Assembly (NCBI RefSeq): GCF_020905295.1
Contig: NZ_JAJJMM010000001.1
Span: 5,394,001-5,458,000, forward strand
DNA: 64,000 nucleotides
Direction of reading: 5' to 3'
From: Flavobacterium piscisymbiosum
GTDB lineage: Bacteria > Bacteroidota > Bacteroidia > Flavobacteriales > Flavobacteriaceae
Of the stretch, positions 54,801-63,188 are shown in pieces. The notes under the pieces are model-generated. The model had not been told where the DNA came from. It ran no database searches and saw nothing but the letters and a program-made list of their open reading frames with translations. The position numbers were made by a program, and so were the translations under genes. The first letter of the stretch is position 1. Every line of letters starts with the position of its first letter.

Positions 54801-57800
54801 AACCAATTCAGTTATTATCGGACAACCTACTGCGGCTTTAGCCCTTGCGGCATCTTCAAAAACAGATGTTACTTGTTTTGGGTTTAGCACTGGATCTGTA
54901 ACTGCGGGTGCGGTAACCAATAATGTTGGAACTGTTACTTATAATTGGAAAAACGCTTCAAACGTTTCGGTGGGAACTACGGCTTCTGTTTCGAATCTTC
55001 CGGCGGGAACTTATACTTTGACTGTTACTGATAATTGTTCAACTCAAACTAATTCAGTTATTATCGGACAACCAAGTGCGGCTTTAAGCGCTACAACAAG
55101 TCAAATTAATGTTGGTTGTGGTGGCGGTAATAACGGATCTGCTTCTGTGACTGTTTCCGGTGGAACTTTAGGATATACTTATTCTTGGGATACAACTCCT
55201 GTTCAAACCTCTGCAACTGCAACTGGGCTTGTTGCGGGAACTTATACAGTGACTATTAAAGATGCTAATCTTTGTACCATCTCTAAATCAGTAACTATTA
55301 CTGATGGCGATGCTGTTAAACCAATTATAGATCCGTTGCCTTTGGCTTCCACAATTAATTGTCCTGCTTTACCGGTTTTTGCAACTGCAACTGCCACGGA
55401 TAATAATGGTACTATTTCTTCATTAACTTATGATGATGTGGTTACTCAGGGTACTTGTGAGGGTTCATATATCACTACAAGAACATGGACTGCAGTAGAT
55501 GCTTGCGGAAATATTTCTCTTCCTGTTAGTCAAGTTATTAATGTGCAGGACATTACTGCTCCAACATGGTCAACTGTTGTTTCTTCTTTAAATAAAACTA
55601 TTGAATGCAGTGACGCAGCTGCTTTGACTTCCGCGCAAGCGTTATTCCCAATAGCTTCGGATTTATGTGATAGCGATGTTTCGGATATTGTAAAAGTAAG
55701 CGGTGCGTTTGTAGCTTCGGCGGATTGTTCGAATGCTGGAAGTTATACCAATACCTGGACAGTAAAAGACGATTGCGGAAATACTTCTGACTCTTTCACG
55801 CAAGTGATCACAATTCAGGATACTTCGGCTCCAACCTGGTCAACTGCTTTGGCTTCTTTAAATAAAACTATCGAATGTAGTGATGCGGCTGCTTTAACTT
55901 CCGCGCAAGCGTTATTCCCAATCGCTTCAGATTTATGCGACAGCGATGTTTCGGATATTGTAAAAGTAAGCGGTGCGTTTGTAGCTTCGGCAGATTGCTC
56001 GAATGCGGGAACGTATACCAATACATGGACAGTGAAGGACGATTGCGGAAATACTTCTGATACTTTCACGCAAGTGATTACTATTGAAGATACTTCGGCT
56101 CCAAGTTGGTCAACTGCTTTGGCTTCTTTAAATAAAACTATCGAATGTAGTAATGCGGCTGCTTTAACTTCCGCGCAAGCGTTATTCCCAATCGCTTCAG
56201 ATTTATGCGACAGAGATGTTTCGGATATTGTTAAGGTTAGCGGTACGTTTGTGGCTTCGGCGGATTGTTCGAATGCGGGAACGTACACCAATACCTGGAC
56301 ACTAAAAGACGATTGCGGAAATACCTCTGATACTTTCACGCAAGTGATCACAATTCAGGATACTTCTGCTCCAACATGGTCAACTGTTGTTTCTTCTTTA
56401 AATAAAACTACTGAATGCAGTGATGCGGCGGCTTTAACTTCCGCGCAAGCGTTATTCCCAATAGCATCGGATTTATGCGACAGCGATGTTTCGGATATTG
56501 TAAAAGTAAGCGGTGCGTTTGTGGCTTCGGCAGATTGCTCGAATGCGGGAACGTATACCAATACATGGACAGTGAAGGACGATTGCGGAAATACTTCTGA
56601 TACTTTCACGCAAGTGATCACTATTCAGGATACTACAAAACCAACATTTATTGGAGAACTTCCAACAGATATTACTGTTTCTTGCGACGCTGTTCCTGAA
56701 CCTGCAAATGTTGAGGCTACGGATAATTGCAATGGTAATTTACCTATCGTTTTTACTGAAATTAAAAGTGATATTGTAAACGGTTGTTCTACTAATTATA
56801 CTTTAACACGTACATGGACCACTAGCGATTGTGGCAAAAATACAGCTACTTATACTCAGATTATAACAGTGATAGATACAACTGCTCCTACTGGAACAGC
56901 TCCTGCTGATGTGGCTAATTTACAAACGATTGCTGATATTCCGGCTGGAAATCCTGGTGATATCAAAGATGCTGCTGATAATTGCAGTAGTACTGTAGAT
57001 ATTACTGTAAGTGATTCTAATAATGGTGGAAGTGGTTGCGACGGAAATGCTTATATCTTAACCAGAACCTATACTTTGACAGATTGTGCAGGTAATAAAA
57101 CCGAATTGAAACAAACTTTTACTGTCGAAAATAAAGTTTCGGTTTCGGGAGTTGCTTCGAATGTAACTTGTCTTGGAGGAAAAGATGGTTTAATCTTGGT
57201 TACGAATACTCCGGGATCGACTGTTGTTATTAGAAATGAAAATAATGAGGTTGTTGGTAATACTAATTTACCGGCAGGAACTTACACGCTTACAGCAACA
57301 TCATCTGTAAATAGCGGTAGCGAAACTTGTTCTGCAACTGCAACGGTTGTCATTTCTCAGCCAACTTATACGGTTAAAATATCCGGACAAATTATAAATA
57401 AAGACACAAACACACCAATTGCAAATGTGCCTGTTACTTTGGTTCCGCAAGGTACTACGACAGGTCCTATTTTATTGCGCATAACAGGTGCCGATGGTTT
57501 ATATAATTTCTCAGGCATGGTTGCCGGAAGTTATTTGGTTCAGGTTCAGGATGCCAACTTGAATAGTGCACACCAATTATATCCTATAGATTCAAGTTTG
57601 TTCTTTACTACACTTGAAGATTGTAAAATTCAGGAACATAATTTTGAATACGGAAAATCGACACTACCGGTTTTAGGAGATTATGTTTGGTATGACACTA
57701 ATGGTAACGGAGTTCAGGATGAATGGTATGATGCTAATAATGATGGCATTGTAACTAAAAATATTCCTGACGGAAACGGAGCAATTGATTACAGCCAATG

Positions 57801-59439
57801 GGAATGGATTGACCTTAATGGTGACGGAAGTTATGCAGGACCATCAAATGTGGGAGAATTAAATGCCGGTGGTTTTGGAAATGCTTTGAATGCTAATGTT
57901 ATTATTGATGGCCCTAACGGATATCATCAAGAAGTAATTATAGGTATTGAAGGATTCTGGAGAGACCTACCTGCTACTGCAAATCCTTACGGAGATTACA
58001 CTATAAAACTGGTAAAAGATGCTAATCTTGATGCTGTTGCTGCGAATTTGGGAGCTTCTGGTATGGTAAAAGTTCTTCCTTCTATCAATGATAAAAAAGT
58101 AACTAATAAAACCGGAAAATCACAATTACATACAGTTTGCAGTACTACAAGTGGTGCTAGCGGCTATATTGTGACAATAACACCTGAAGATTTGGTTCAT
58201 TTGGATGCTGATTTTGGAGTGAATTGTAAAGTTTTCTCTGATATTGTTGCCAATGATGATTCGGCAGGACCAATTGCGGGAGTTAATCATATCACGCCAA
58301 ATGTTTTAAATGTATTGCCTAATGATACTCTTGAAGGTGTAGTTGTAAAAGCATCTGATGTTATTATTACGACCGTTACTCTAAATGAATTTTTAAAACT
58401 AAACGCAGATGGATCTGTAGATGTTTTAGCAAATGCGCCAAGCGGTACTTTGACATTGGTATATCAAATTTGTGAGGCTGATCAGACTACAAACTGTGAT
58501 ACTGCAACTGTTACGATTACTATTGTCGATCCTGCTCCTCCTACTCCGGTTGTCGCCAATGATGATGTGTACACTAACATAGGCTGTAACACTTTCGGGT
58601 TAGTTGGTAATGTTTTGATCAATGACTTTAAAGGTCTCACACGTGCATCATTAGAACTGGTAAACTTTACATTATTGAATTCAAATAATAATGCTAAAAC
58701 AGATCCAAACATCACTTTTGATGCTTTAGGAAATGTAACAGTATCCAGTTTAACTCCGGCGGGAACTTATACTTATAACTATCAAATTTGTGATAAACTT
58801 AGTGCCGATAATTGTGATACTGCTACTGTAACCATAACGGTTGTACCAAATGGTATTGTAAACATCTCAAGCCAGGCTTGTAATGATGATTCGACTCTTA
58901 TTGATTTACTTTCTCTATTACCTGAAAACACACCTTTGACCGGAGTTTGGATAGATGCTAATAATAGTAATACGATACAAGGAAATACTTTTAATGCACT
59001 TGGTTTAGCCCTTGGCAATTACACATTTGAATATAAAATAACAGATCAAAATTGCCCTAGAAGCATTTTACTGAATATGGAAATTAATGATGATTGTAAA
59101 GTATTGGCCTGCGGAAACGTTGTGGTACACAATGCCTTCTCTCCTAATGGAGACGGAATAAATGACGTTTTCAGAATTGATAGTATTGATGATACAACTT
59201 GTTATCCTGAAAATAATGTAGAGATCTACAATCGTTGGGGAATATTAGTTTTTGAAACTGATAACTATAATAATACAACCAACGCATTTGATGGAATATC
59301 AAGAGGAAGAACCACCGTTAAGCAATCTGACGGATTACCAACCGGAACTTATTTCTACATTATTAATTACAAATCGTTAGATGGAAATAATGTACTTCAA
59401 AATAATAAGAAAGATGGGTATTTATATTTATCTAAATAA
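48895..59439 (+). CDS. Giant SprB-repeat surface adhesin with T9SS type B sorting domain
   Basis: 3514 residues with a signal peptide (IKILLSFILSSLFMNVYG). Residues 30-560 are a beta-rich head. A divergent SprB-like repeat starts near 505, then 18 near-identical SprB repeats of 82 residues (585-2060) with TDVTCFGFSTGSV, and a further divergent copy. HYR-like domains follow, including four 90-residue copies (2223-2582), then more Cys-containing domains, a carboxypeptidase-regulatory-like domain near 2830, an SdrD-B-like LGDYVWYDTNGNGVQDEW domain and two VANDD domains. The end is a gliding-motility C-terminal domain from about 3409, with AFSPNGDGINDVF and YNRWG. That domain marks type IX export to the cell surface. 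SprB-type proteins act in gliding and adhesion; the exact ligand is unknown. Confidence 0.93.
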   Translation: MENFTFKIRIKILLSFILSSLFMNVYGGEGTKQTTPDVNHRASLCINNNEYGNFARYGSTNEQRLYIRIQNPNSEKVYLGFSKARRSAPDNSNSEVDSKFRILDPNGNVVFGSYNLTTSSSNITGTEAQKLSRAQNGPNGINGITTTGYVPIVFDPTGLPAGDYYIEFETNNNSYTELYYNYYDITVANNSTKNSISGRLYSKRWALAMDDVSTDFNGAFFVFAPDNGSTTGAITQNGFVNKINFNGAGFRPWYFNVAFNNTGAGSTGNTANDQKSVWNAANATKMSPKYEVFLNDPDINVWKNGTYNGNIQINGITNCGIGESNINISVFKSGTIDILLDFNNGDGIYTPGTKDVLTTQSVTGSGAPPYAVSVPWNGKDGLGNTIAQGTSIPIVVSFGQAAFHFPMYDIEENQNGFSCTTVRPAAPSGYVLKLYWDDSNITYTGGVFSSKINLTGCTPNNVPPGNCHTWNNFNSNNNGSPQYGNLNTINTWWYANRDFVTSNITLPPFYTVALGPKTNVTCFGGNDGKIQVNVTNGTAPFTYYINGETTPNTLQALIAGTYNIKVVDANGCSANINGVVITQPTAALALAASSKTDVICYGKSTGSVNAGAISNSIGTVTYSWKNASNVSVGTTASVSNLPAGTYTLTVTDNCSTQTNSVIIGQPTAALTLAPSSKTDVTCFGFSTGSVTAGLVTNSVGTVTYNWKNASNVSVGATASVSNLPAGTYTLTVTDNCSTQTNSVIIGQPSAALALAASSKTDVTCFGFSTGSVTAGTVTNNVGTVNYVWKNALNVSVGTTASVSNLPAGTYTLTVTDNCSTQTNSVTISQPSAALALAASSKTDVTCFGFSTGSVTAGTVTNNVGTVNYVWKNALNVSVGTTASVTNLPAGTYTLTVTDNCSTQTNSVIIGQPTAALALAASSKTDVSCFGFSTGSVTAGLVTNSVGTVNYVWKNASNVSVGTTASVSNLPAGTYTLTVTDNCSTQTNSVIIGQPTAALALAASSKTDVTCFGFSTGSVTAGLVTNSVGTVNYVWKNALNVSVGTTASVSNLPAGTYTLTVTDNCSTQTNTVTISQPSAALALTASSKTDVTCFGFSTGSVTAGTVTNNVGTVNYVWKNALNVSVGNTASVTNLPAGTYTLTVTDNCSTQTNTVTISQPGAALALAASSKTDVSCFGFSTGSVTAGLVTNSVGTVNYVWKNALNVSVGTTASVSNLPAGTYTLTVTDNCSTQTNSVIIGQPSAALALAASSKTDVTCFGFSTGSVTAGLVTNSVGTVNYVWKNALNVSVGNTASVTNLPAGTYTLTVTDNCSTQTNSVIIGQPTAALALAASSKTDVTCFGFSTGSVTAGLVTNSVGTVNYVWKNALNVSVGTTASVSNLPAGTYTLTVTDNCSTQTNTVTISQPSAALALAASSKTDVTCFGFSTGSVTAGTVTNNVGTVTYNWKNALNVSVGTTASVSNLPAGTYTLTVTDNCSTQTNSVIIGQPTAALALAASSKTDVTCFGFSTGSVTAGLVTNSVGTVNYVWKNALNVSVGTTASVSNLPAGTYTLTVTDNCSTQTNTVTISQPSAALALAASSKTDVTCFGFSTGSVTAGTVTNNVGTVTYNWKNALNVSVGTTASVSNLPAGTYTLTVTDNCSTQTNSVIIGQPTAALALAASSKTDVTCFGFSTGSVTAGLVTNSVGTVNYVWKNALNVSVGTTASVSNLPAGTYTLTVTDNCSTQTNTVTISQPSAALALAASSKTDVTCFGFSTGSVTAGTVTNNVGTVTYNWKNALNVSVGTTASVSNLPAGTYTLTVTDNCSTQTNSVIIGQPSAALALAASSKTDVTCFGFSTGSVTAGLVTNSVGTVNYVWKNALNVSVGTTASVSNLPAGTYTLTVTDNCSTQTNTVTISQPSAALALAASSKTDVTCFGFSTGSVTAGTVTNNVGTVTYNWKNALNVSVGTTASVSNLPAGTYTLTVTDNCSTQTNSVIIGQPTAALALAASSKTDVTCFGFSTGSVTAGAVTNNVGTVTYNWKNASNVSVGTTASVSNLPAGTYTLTVTDNCSTQTNSVIIGQPSAALSATTSQINVGCGGGNNGSASVTVSGGTLGYTYSWDTTPVQTSATATGLVAGTYTVTIKDANLCTISKSVTITDGDAVKPIIDPLPLASTINCPALPVFATATATDNNGTISSLTYDDVVTQGTCEGSYITTRTWTAVDACGNISLPVSQVINVQDITAPTWSTVVSSLNKTIECSDAAALTSAQALFPIASDLCDSDVSDIVKVSGAFVASADCSNAGSYTNTWTVKDDCGNTSDSFTQVITIQDTSAPTWSTALASLNKTIECSDAAALTSAQALFPIASDLCDSDVSDIVKVSGAFVASADCSNAGTYTNTWTVKDDCGNTSDTFTQVITIEDTSAPSWSTALASLNKTIECSNAAALTSAQALFPIASDLCDRDVSDIVKVSGTFVASADCSNAGTYTNTWTLKDDCGNTSDTFTQVITIQDTSAPTWSTVVSSLNKTTECSDAAALTSAQALFPIASDLCDSDVSDIVKVSGAFVASADCSNAGTYTNTWTVKDDCGNTSDTFTQVITIQDTTKPTFIGELPTDITVSCDAVPEPANVEATDNCNGNLPIVFTEIKSDIVNGCSTNYTLTRTWTTSDCGKNTATYTQIITVIDTTAPTGTAPADVANLQTIADIPAGNPGDIKDAADNCSSTVDITVSDSNNGGSGCDGNAYILTRTYTLTDCAGNKTELKQTFTVENKVSVSGVASNVTCLGGKDGLILVTNTPGSTVVIRNENNEVVGNTNLPAGTYTLTATSSVNSGSETCSATATVVISQPTYTVKISGQIINKDTNTPIANVPVTLVPQGTTTGPILLRITGADGLYNFSGMVAGSYLVQVQDANLNSAHQLYPIDSSLFFTTLEDCKIQEHNFEYGKSTLPVLGDYVWYDTNGNGVQDEWYDANNDGIVTKNIPDGNGAIDYSQWEWIDLNGDGSYAGPSNVGELNAGGFGNALNANVIIDGPNGYHQEVIIGIEGFWRDLPATANPYGDYTIKLVKDANLDAVAANLGASGMVKVLPSINDKKVTNKTGKSQLHTVCSTTSGASGYIVTITPEDLVHLDADFGVNCKVFSDIVANDDSAGPIAGVNHITPNVLNVLPNDTLEGVVVKASDVIITTVTLNEFLKLNADGSVDVLANAPSGTLTLVYQICEADQTTNCDTATVTITIVDPAPPTPVVANDDVYTNIGCNTFGLVGNVLINDFKGLTRASLELVNFTLLNSNNNAKTDPNITFDALGNVTVSSLTPAGTYTYNYQICDKLSADNCDTATVTITVVPNGIVNISSQACNDDSTLIDLLSLLPENTPLTGVWIDANNSNTIQGNTFNALGLALGNYTFEYKITDQNCPRSILLNMEINDDCKVLACGNVVVHNAFSPNGDGINDVFRIDSIDDTTCYPENNVEIYNRWGILVFETDNYNNTTNAFDGISRGRTTVKQSDGLPTGTYFYIINYKSLDGNNVLQNNKKDGYLYLSK
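50647..55074 (+). repeat. Array of 18 SprB repeats of exactly 246 bp
   Basis: The array is 4428 bp, 18 x 246, in frame and without a single length change. Each unit encodes 82 residues with two Cys. Two unit types alternate from about unit 10 on: one with GTVTNNV and NSVIIGQP, the other with GLVTNSV and NTVTISQP, forming 492-bp pairs. Units 11, 13, 15 and 17 look identical over nearly all their length, as do 12 and 14. Confidence 0.92.
55561..56640 (+). repeat. Four 270-bp HYR-like repeats
   Basis: Units begin at 55561, 55831, 56101 and 56371 and encode 90 residues with ALTSAQALFPIASDLC and NTWTVKDDCGNTSD. Copies differ by a few residues (for example IECS/TECS and SDVSD/RDVSD). A fifth, diverged domain follows. 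Confidence 0.88.
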
Positions 59440-59473
59440 AATCGATAGTAATAATAATATAATAATATCTACT

Positions 59474-60391
59474 ATGAGAGCAAAATTATATTTCTTCGTC
59501 ATAATGTTTGTGGGAGTTGCCGGTTATGCACAGCAAGATGCCCAATATACGCAATACATGTATAATACGATCGCAATAAATCCGGCCTATGCAGGATCAC
59601 GAGGCGCTTTAAGTATTTTCGGACTGTACCGCACCCAATGGGTCGGACTCGACGGAGCTCCTGAAACCAGCAGTTTTTCTGTTAACACTCCCATCAGCAA
59701 CAGCAATTTAGGAGTTGGAGTTTCACTGGTTAATGATAAAATAGGACCAACTAATGAGAATAATCTTTCAGTTGATCTTTCCTATACGATACAAACTTCA
59801 CCCGATTTCAAATTGTCTTTCGGGATCAAGGGAACGGCCAATTTGTTCAATCTGGATATAAACAAATTAAATCCGGAGAGTCAGGGAGATCCGCAGTTTC
59901 AGGATCTTGATAATAAGTTTTCGCCCAACGTGGGAGCCGGTGTTTACTGGCATTCTGATAAGGCTTATATCGGACTATCTGTTCCTAATTTTATCGAAAC
60001 CAACCGTTACGATGATAATGACATAGCCATTTTTAAGGATAAAATTAATTATTATTTAATGGCAGGTTATGTATTTGATCTTGATAAGCTTGAATACATC
60101 AAATTCAAACCTGCTGTTCTGGGTAAAATGGTCGAAGGGGCACCGCTTCAGGTAGATGTATCGGCCAACTTTATGTTCATGGAAAAATTTGTGGTGGGTG
60201 TCGCCTATAGATGGAGCGCCTCACTAAGTGCCATGGTAGGTTTCCAGATCACTGACGGACTTTATTTAGGATACGGTTATGATCGTGAGACCACCAACCT
60301 GAACAATTATAATTCAGGATCACATGAAATATTCCTGCGTTATGAGTTCTTTAAAAACAACGGTAAAATGACAACCCCACGTTTCTTCTAA
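59474..60391 (+). CDS. PorP/SprF-family type IX secretion membrane protein
   Basis: I start at ATG 59474 (MRAKLYFFVIMFVGVAGYAQ), giving 305 residues; the frame opening at 59381 overlaps the adhesin. The signal peptide is followed by the family motif QDAQYTQYMYNTIAINPAYA, then GLYRTQWVGLDGAP and barrel strands ending in HEIFLRYEFFKN. PorP/SprF proteins lie in the outer membrane and assist export or retention of T9SS substrates with type B sorting domains. It follows the adhesin by 34 bp, as SprF follows SprB in F. johnsoniae. The gene uses visibly more G and C than the adhesin. Confidence 0.93.
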   Translation: MRAKLYFFVIMFVGVAGYAQQDAQYTQYMYNTIAINPAYAGSRGALSIFGLYRTQWVGLDGAPETSSFSVNTPISNSNLGVGVSLVNDKIGPTNENNLSVDLSYTIQTSPDFKLSFGIKGTANLFNLDINKLNPESQGDPQFQDLDNKFSPNVGAGVYWHSDKAYIGLSVPNFIETNRYDDNDIAIFKDKINYYLMAGYVFDLDKLEYIKFKPAVLGKMVEGAPLQVDVSANFMFMEKFVVGVAYRWSASLSAMVGFQITDGLYLGYGYDRETTNLNNYNSGSHEIFLRYEFFKNNGKMTTPRFF

Positions 60392-60402
60392 AAATAATCA
60401 CT

Positions 60403-62337
60403 ATGAAAAATTATATACTTCTCTGCTTAATAATAATCTGTTTTTCTTCCGAGAGTTATGCCCAGGATTCCAAGGTTGCTGCCGGAGATAAAAAATACGA
60501 CAATTATGCCTATATCGATGCCATTAAAACCTATGAACGCGTAGCCGAAAAAGGATACAAATCTGAGGATATGTTCAGGAAACTGGGTAATTCCTATTAC
60601 TTCAATTCTGATTTTGATGGCGCTGCTAAATGGTATGGCGAATTATTTGCCATGAATACTGCTGTTGAACCTGAATATTATTACAGGTATGCACAATCCT
60701 TAAAATCAACTGGACAAATAGATAAGGCCAATAAAATCCTTGGTGAGTTCAATGCTAAATTTAAAAATGACAACAGGGGAAAATTGTACAAGGAAGATGT
60801 CAATTATCTCGATGAGATCAAAGCCAATTCAGGACGTTATACAATTGAAGATGCAGGAATTAACTCCAAGTATTCAGATTACGGATCTTTTGTATACGAC
60901 AACAAAATTTATTTCGCATCGGCACGTGATACCGGAAACTTCTCGCAACGCAAACACAAATGGACAAATGAATATTTTACCAATTTGTATTTTGCCGATG
61001 TAGATCCGGCAACGGGAAGCAGTGCCAAAGTCAATAAATTCAAAACTTCCATCAATACCAAATTTCATGAATCTTCTCCGGTTTTCACCAAAGACGGAAA
61101 AACGGTTTATTTTACCCGAAACAATTATGCAAACGGCAAAAAAGGAAAAGATGACAACAAAATTACATTAATCAAAATATACAAAGCCACACTGGACAAT
61201 AACGGAAAATGGGGAAACATCACAGAACTTCCTTTTAACAGCGACAACTATAGTGTGGGACATCCTGCGCTGAGTCCGGATGAGAAAACTTTGTATTTTG
61301 CTTCAGATATGCCGGGGACCATTGGACAATCTGATATTTATAAAGTAAGTATTAACGGAGAAAGTTATGGCCCGCCACAAAACCTTGGTAATACGATTAA
61401 CACCGAAGGCAAGGAAACCTTTCCGTTTGTGACAAACGAAAACGAAATCTACTTTGCCTCAGACGGACATCCCGGACTAGGCGGACTCGATGTATTTGTG
61501 GGCAATATAGAAGATAACGGAACCATCAGCAATATTCAGAATGTGGGTGCGGATATCAATTCCCCTAAAGATGATTTTGCCTATATCATTGATCCGGTTT
61601 CCAGACGTGGCTATTTCAGTTCCAATAAAGATGGCGGACAGGGATCTGATGATATTTATAAATTTCTGGAAACCCGAAAATTACAATGCGTTCAGACACT
61701 CGAAGGTATCATTACCGATCTGAATACAAATGCCGTTTTACCGGGAACAAAAGTGACTTTATATGAAGGAACAACTATTAAAAATAGTACTGTATCAGAC
61801 GCAAACGGCTATTATACTTTTGCCGTTGAATGTGGAAAAACCTATAATGTAAGAGCTGAAAAAGAAGAATACACCACAAGGGAAGTCAGTGTAACCATTG
61901 GAAAACTAACAGGAAAAACAAGCCTTCCGATCGCACTGGAAAAATCAACCTGTAAAGTCACCATTGGCGATGACCTTGGAAAATGTTTTGGCATAAAAAT
62001 GATTTATTTCGATCTGGATAAATCCAATATCAGAACCGAAGCGGCTTTGGATCTGGAGAAAATCCTGGATGTACTGAACAACAACCCAACGATGAAACTC
62101 GATATCCGTTCTCATACTGATAGCAGGGCTACACATCAGTACAACGAAGCCTTATCCAACCGCAGGGCCAAATCGACCATTGACTGGCTGGTTAAAAACG
62201 GTGTTGCCAAAAACCGATTAACCGGAAAAGGATATGGTGAAACACAAATGGTAAATGGATGTTCTGATGGGGTTAACTGTTCTGAAGAAGAACATCAAAT
62301 GAACAGAAGAAGCGAATTTATTATTATGGGATTATAA
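60403..62337 (+). CDS. OmpA-family protein with TPR and beta-propeller repeats
   Basis: 644 residues with a signal peptide (LLCLIIICFSSESYAQ). TPR-like helices occupy about 20-140 (AYIDAIKTYERVAEKGY). WD40-like (PD40) blades follow: SSPVFTKDGKTVYFTRNN, LSPDEKTLYFASDMPG and ENEIYFASDGHPGLGG. A carboxypeptidase-regulatory-like domain lies at about 430-515. The C-terminal OmpA domain has IYFDLDKSNIRTEAALDL and the peptidoglycan-binding region with NRRSEFIIMGL. It follows SprF by 11 bp. It probably anchors the adhesin/SprF assembly to the cell wall, as PorE-like proteins do for T9SS. Confidence 0.92.
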   Translation: MKNYILLCLIIICFSSESYAQDSKVAAGDKKYDNYAYIDAIKTYERVAEKGYKSEDMFRKLGNSYYFNSDFDGAAKWYGELFAMNTAVEPEYYYRYAQSLKSTGQIDKANKILGEFNAKFKNDNRGKLYKEDVNYLDEIKANSGRYTIEDAGINSKYSDYGSFVYDNKIYFASARDTGNFSQRKHKWTNEYFTNLYFADVDPATGSSAKVNKFKTSINTKFHESSPVFTKDGKTVYFTRNNYANGKKGKDDNKITLIKIYKATLDNNGKWGNITELPFNSDNYSVGHPALSPDEKTLYFASDMPGTIGQSDIYKVSINGESYGPPQNLGNTINTEGKETFPFVTNENEIYFASDGHPGLGGLDVFVGNIEDNGTISNIQNVGADINSPKDDFAYIIDPVSRRGYFSSNKDGGQGSDDIYKFLETRKLQCVQTLEGIITDLNTNAVLPGTKVTLYEGTTIKNSTVSDANGYYTFAVECGKTYNVRAEKEEYTTREVSVTIGKLTGKTSLPIALEKSTCKVTIGDDLGKCFGIKMIYFDLDKSNIRTEAALDLEKILDVLNNNPTMKLDIRSHTDSRATHQYNEALSNRRAKSTIDWLVKNGVAKNRLTGKGYGETQMVNGCSDGVNCSEEEHQMNRRSEFIIMGL

Positions 62338-62367
62338 AAATTAAATTCTAAGCCCGAAGCCTCGGAA

Positions 62368-62419
62368 TAAAAAATCCAAATTCCAATACGTCTATTTGTA
62401 TTGAAATTTGGATTTTTTT
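62368..62419 (+). terminator. Terminator of the adhesin operon
   Basis: AAAAAATCCAAATT...CAATAC pairs with GTATTG...AATTTGGATTTTTT in a long hairpin with T and A runs on both sides, about 30 bp after the OmpA stop. It can act in both directions. Confidence 0.75.
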
Positions 62420-62512
62420 ATTTGGGATTTTTCCAGTTGTTTATCTTTAAAAAAAGTCGTCGCAAATCAAAGATTTGCAACGACTACTAAAAACCAACCA
62501 GTCCAATAATAT

Positions 62513-63022
62513 TTAAATTTTAGCGAAGATATTCGTATAGTATTTTTTTCCTGTTTTCGCATCAGTTGTTACTGATAAACCAAAATGAGTAAAATCGCCT
62601 ACGATATTTTCTTTATGTCCGGGGCTGTCAAGCCACGCTCTTACTGCTGCTTCAGAAGTTTTGTAATTGTAAGCAACATTCTCACCTACTTTTTTAGCTC
62701 CTAAAACGCTAATAATATTGTTCGAACGCGAAGTAAAATCATTATGATCCACAACATTGTTGGCAATCATATAATTATTATGCTCTTCACATTTAAACGA
62801 AATATGATTTATTTTTTCTAATGCATTTAAACCAATACTTACCCTGTAATCGTTGATAAGTTTCATGGTTTCGATCTCTGAATCGTTATACGCGTAGTTC
62901 GTAATCAGAGTTTCGGTTGTAGTACTATTGTCTGTTCCCTCGGCACTATCTGCAGAGCATGAGTTCATTGCAATAGAAATTACAACGAACATCATGGCAC
63001 ACATCATCTTTTTCATAATCAA
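62513..63022 (-). CDS. CAP-domain lipoprotein
   Basis: 169 residues; ATG 63022, or ATG 63016 as the start of MKKMMC. The signal sequence ends in a lipobox, ISIAMNSC, with the lipid Cys near 22. The CAP/SCP (PR-1) domain covers about 45-167: LINDYRVSIGLNALEKI, CEEHNNYMIAN, VGENVAYNYKTSEAAVRAWL, SPGHKENIVGDFTHFGL. The usual His and Glu residues are present. Bacterial CAP proteins have unclear roles, possibly lipid binding or proteolysis. It is a single gene. Confidence 0.9.
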   Translation of the reverse strand: MIMKKMMCAMMFVVISIAMNSCSADSAEGTDNSTTTETLITNYAYNDSEIETMKLINDYRVSIGLNALEKINHISFKCEEHNNYMIANNVVDHNDFTSRSNNIISVLGAKKVGENVAYNYKTSEAAVRAWLDSPGHKENIVGDFTHFGLSVTTDAKTGKKYYTNIFAKI

Positions 63023-63188
63023 TAGCAGTTAAAATTAAAGTAAATGTTGGGGCAAATTCCTTAAAATATATTTTAAAAATAAATTGTCTCGTTTTTCTTA
63101 TTCAAACGTATTCAATTTATCGGCAAACTGCAAAAATAATCGATGAAATACATATTTATTTATTTATTAAATATAAAATTCTTACAAA

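Noticed and set aside
50647..55074. CRISPR array
   Set aside because: The repeats are 246 bp, in frame and without spacers; they encode SprB domains.
55815..56621. Minus-strand genes of 178 and 88 residues inside the adhesin
   Set aside because: They are shadows of the 270-bp repeat; they repeat the same pattern with no start signal or family.
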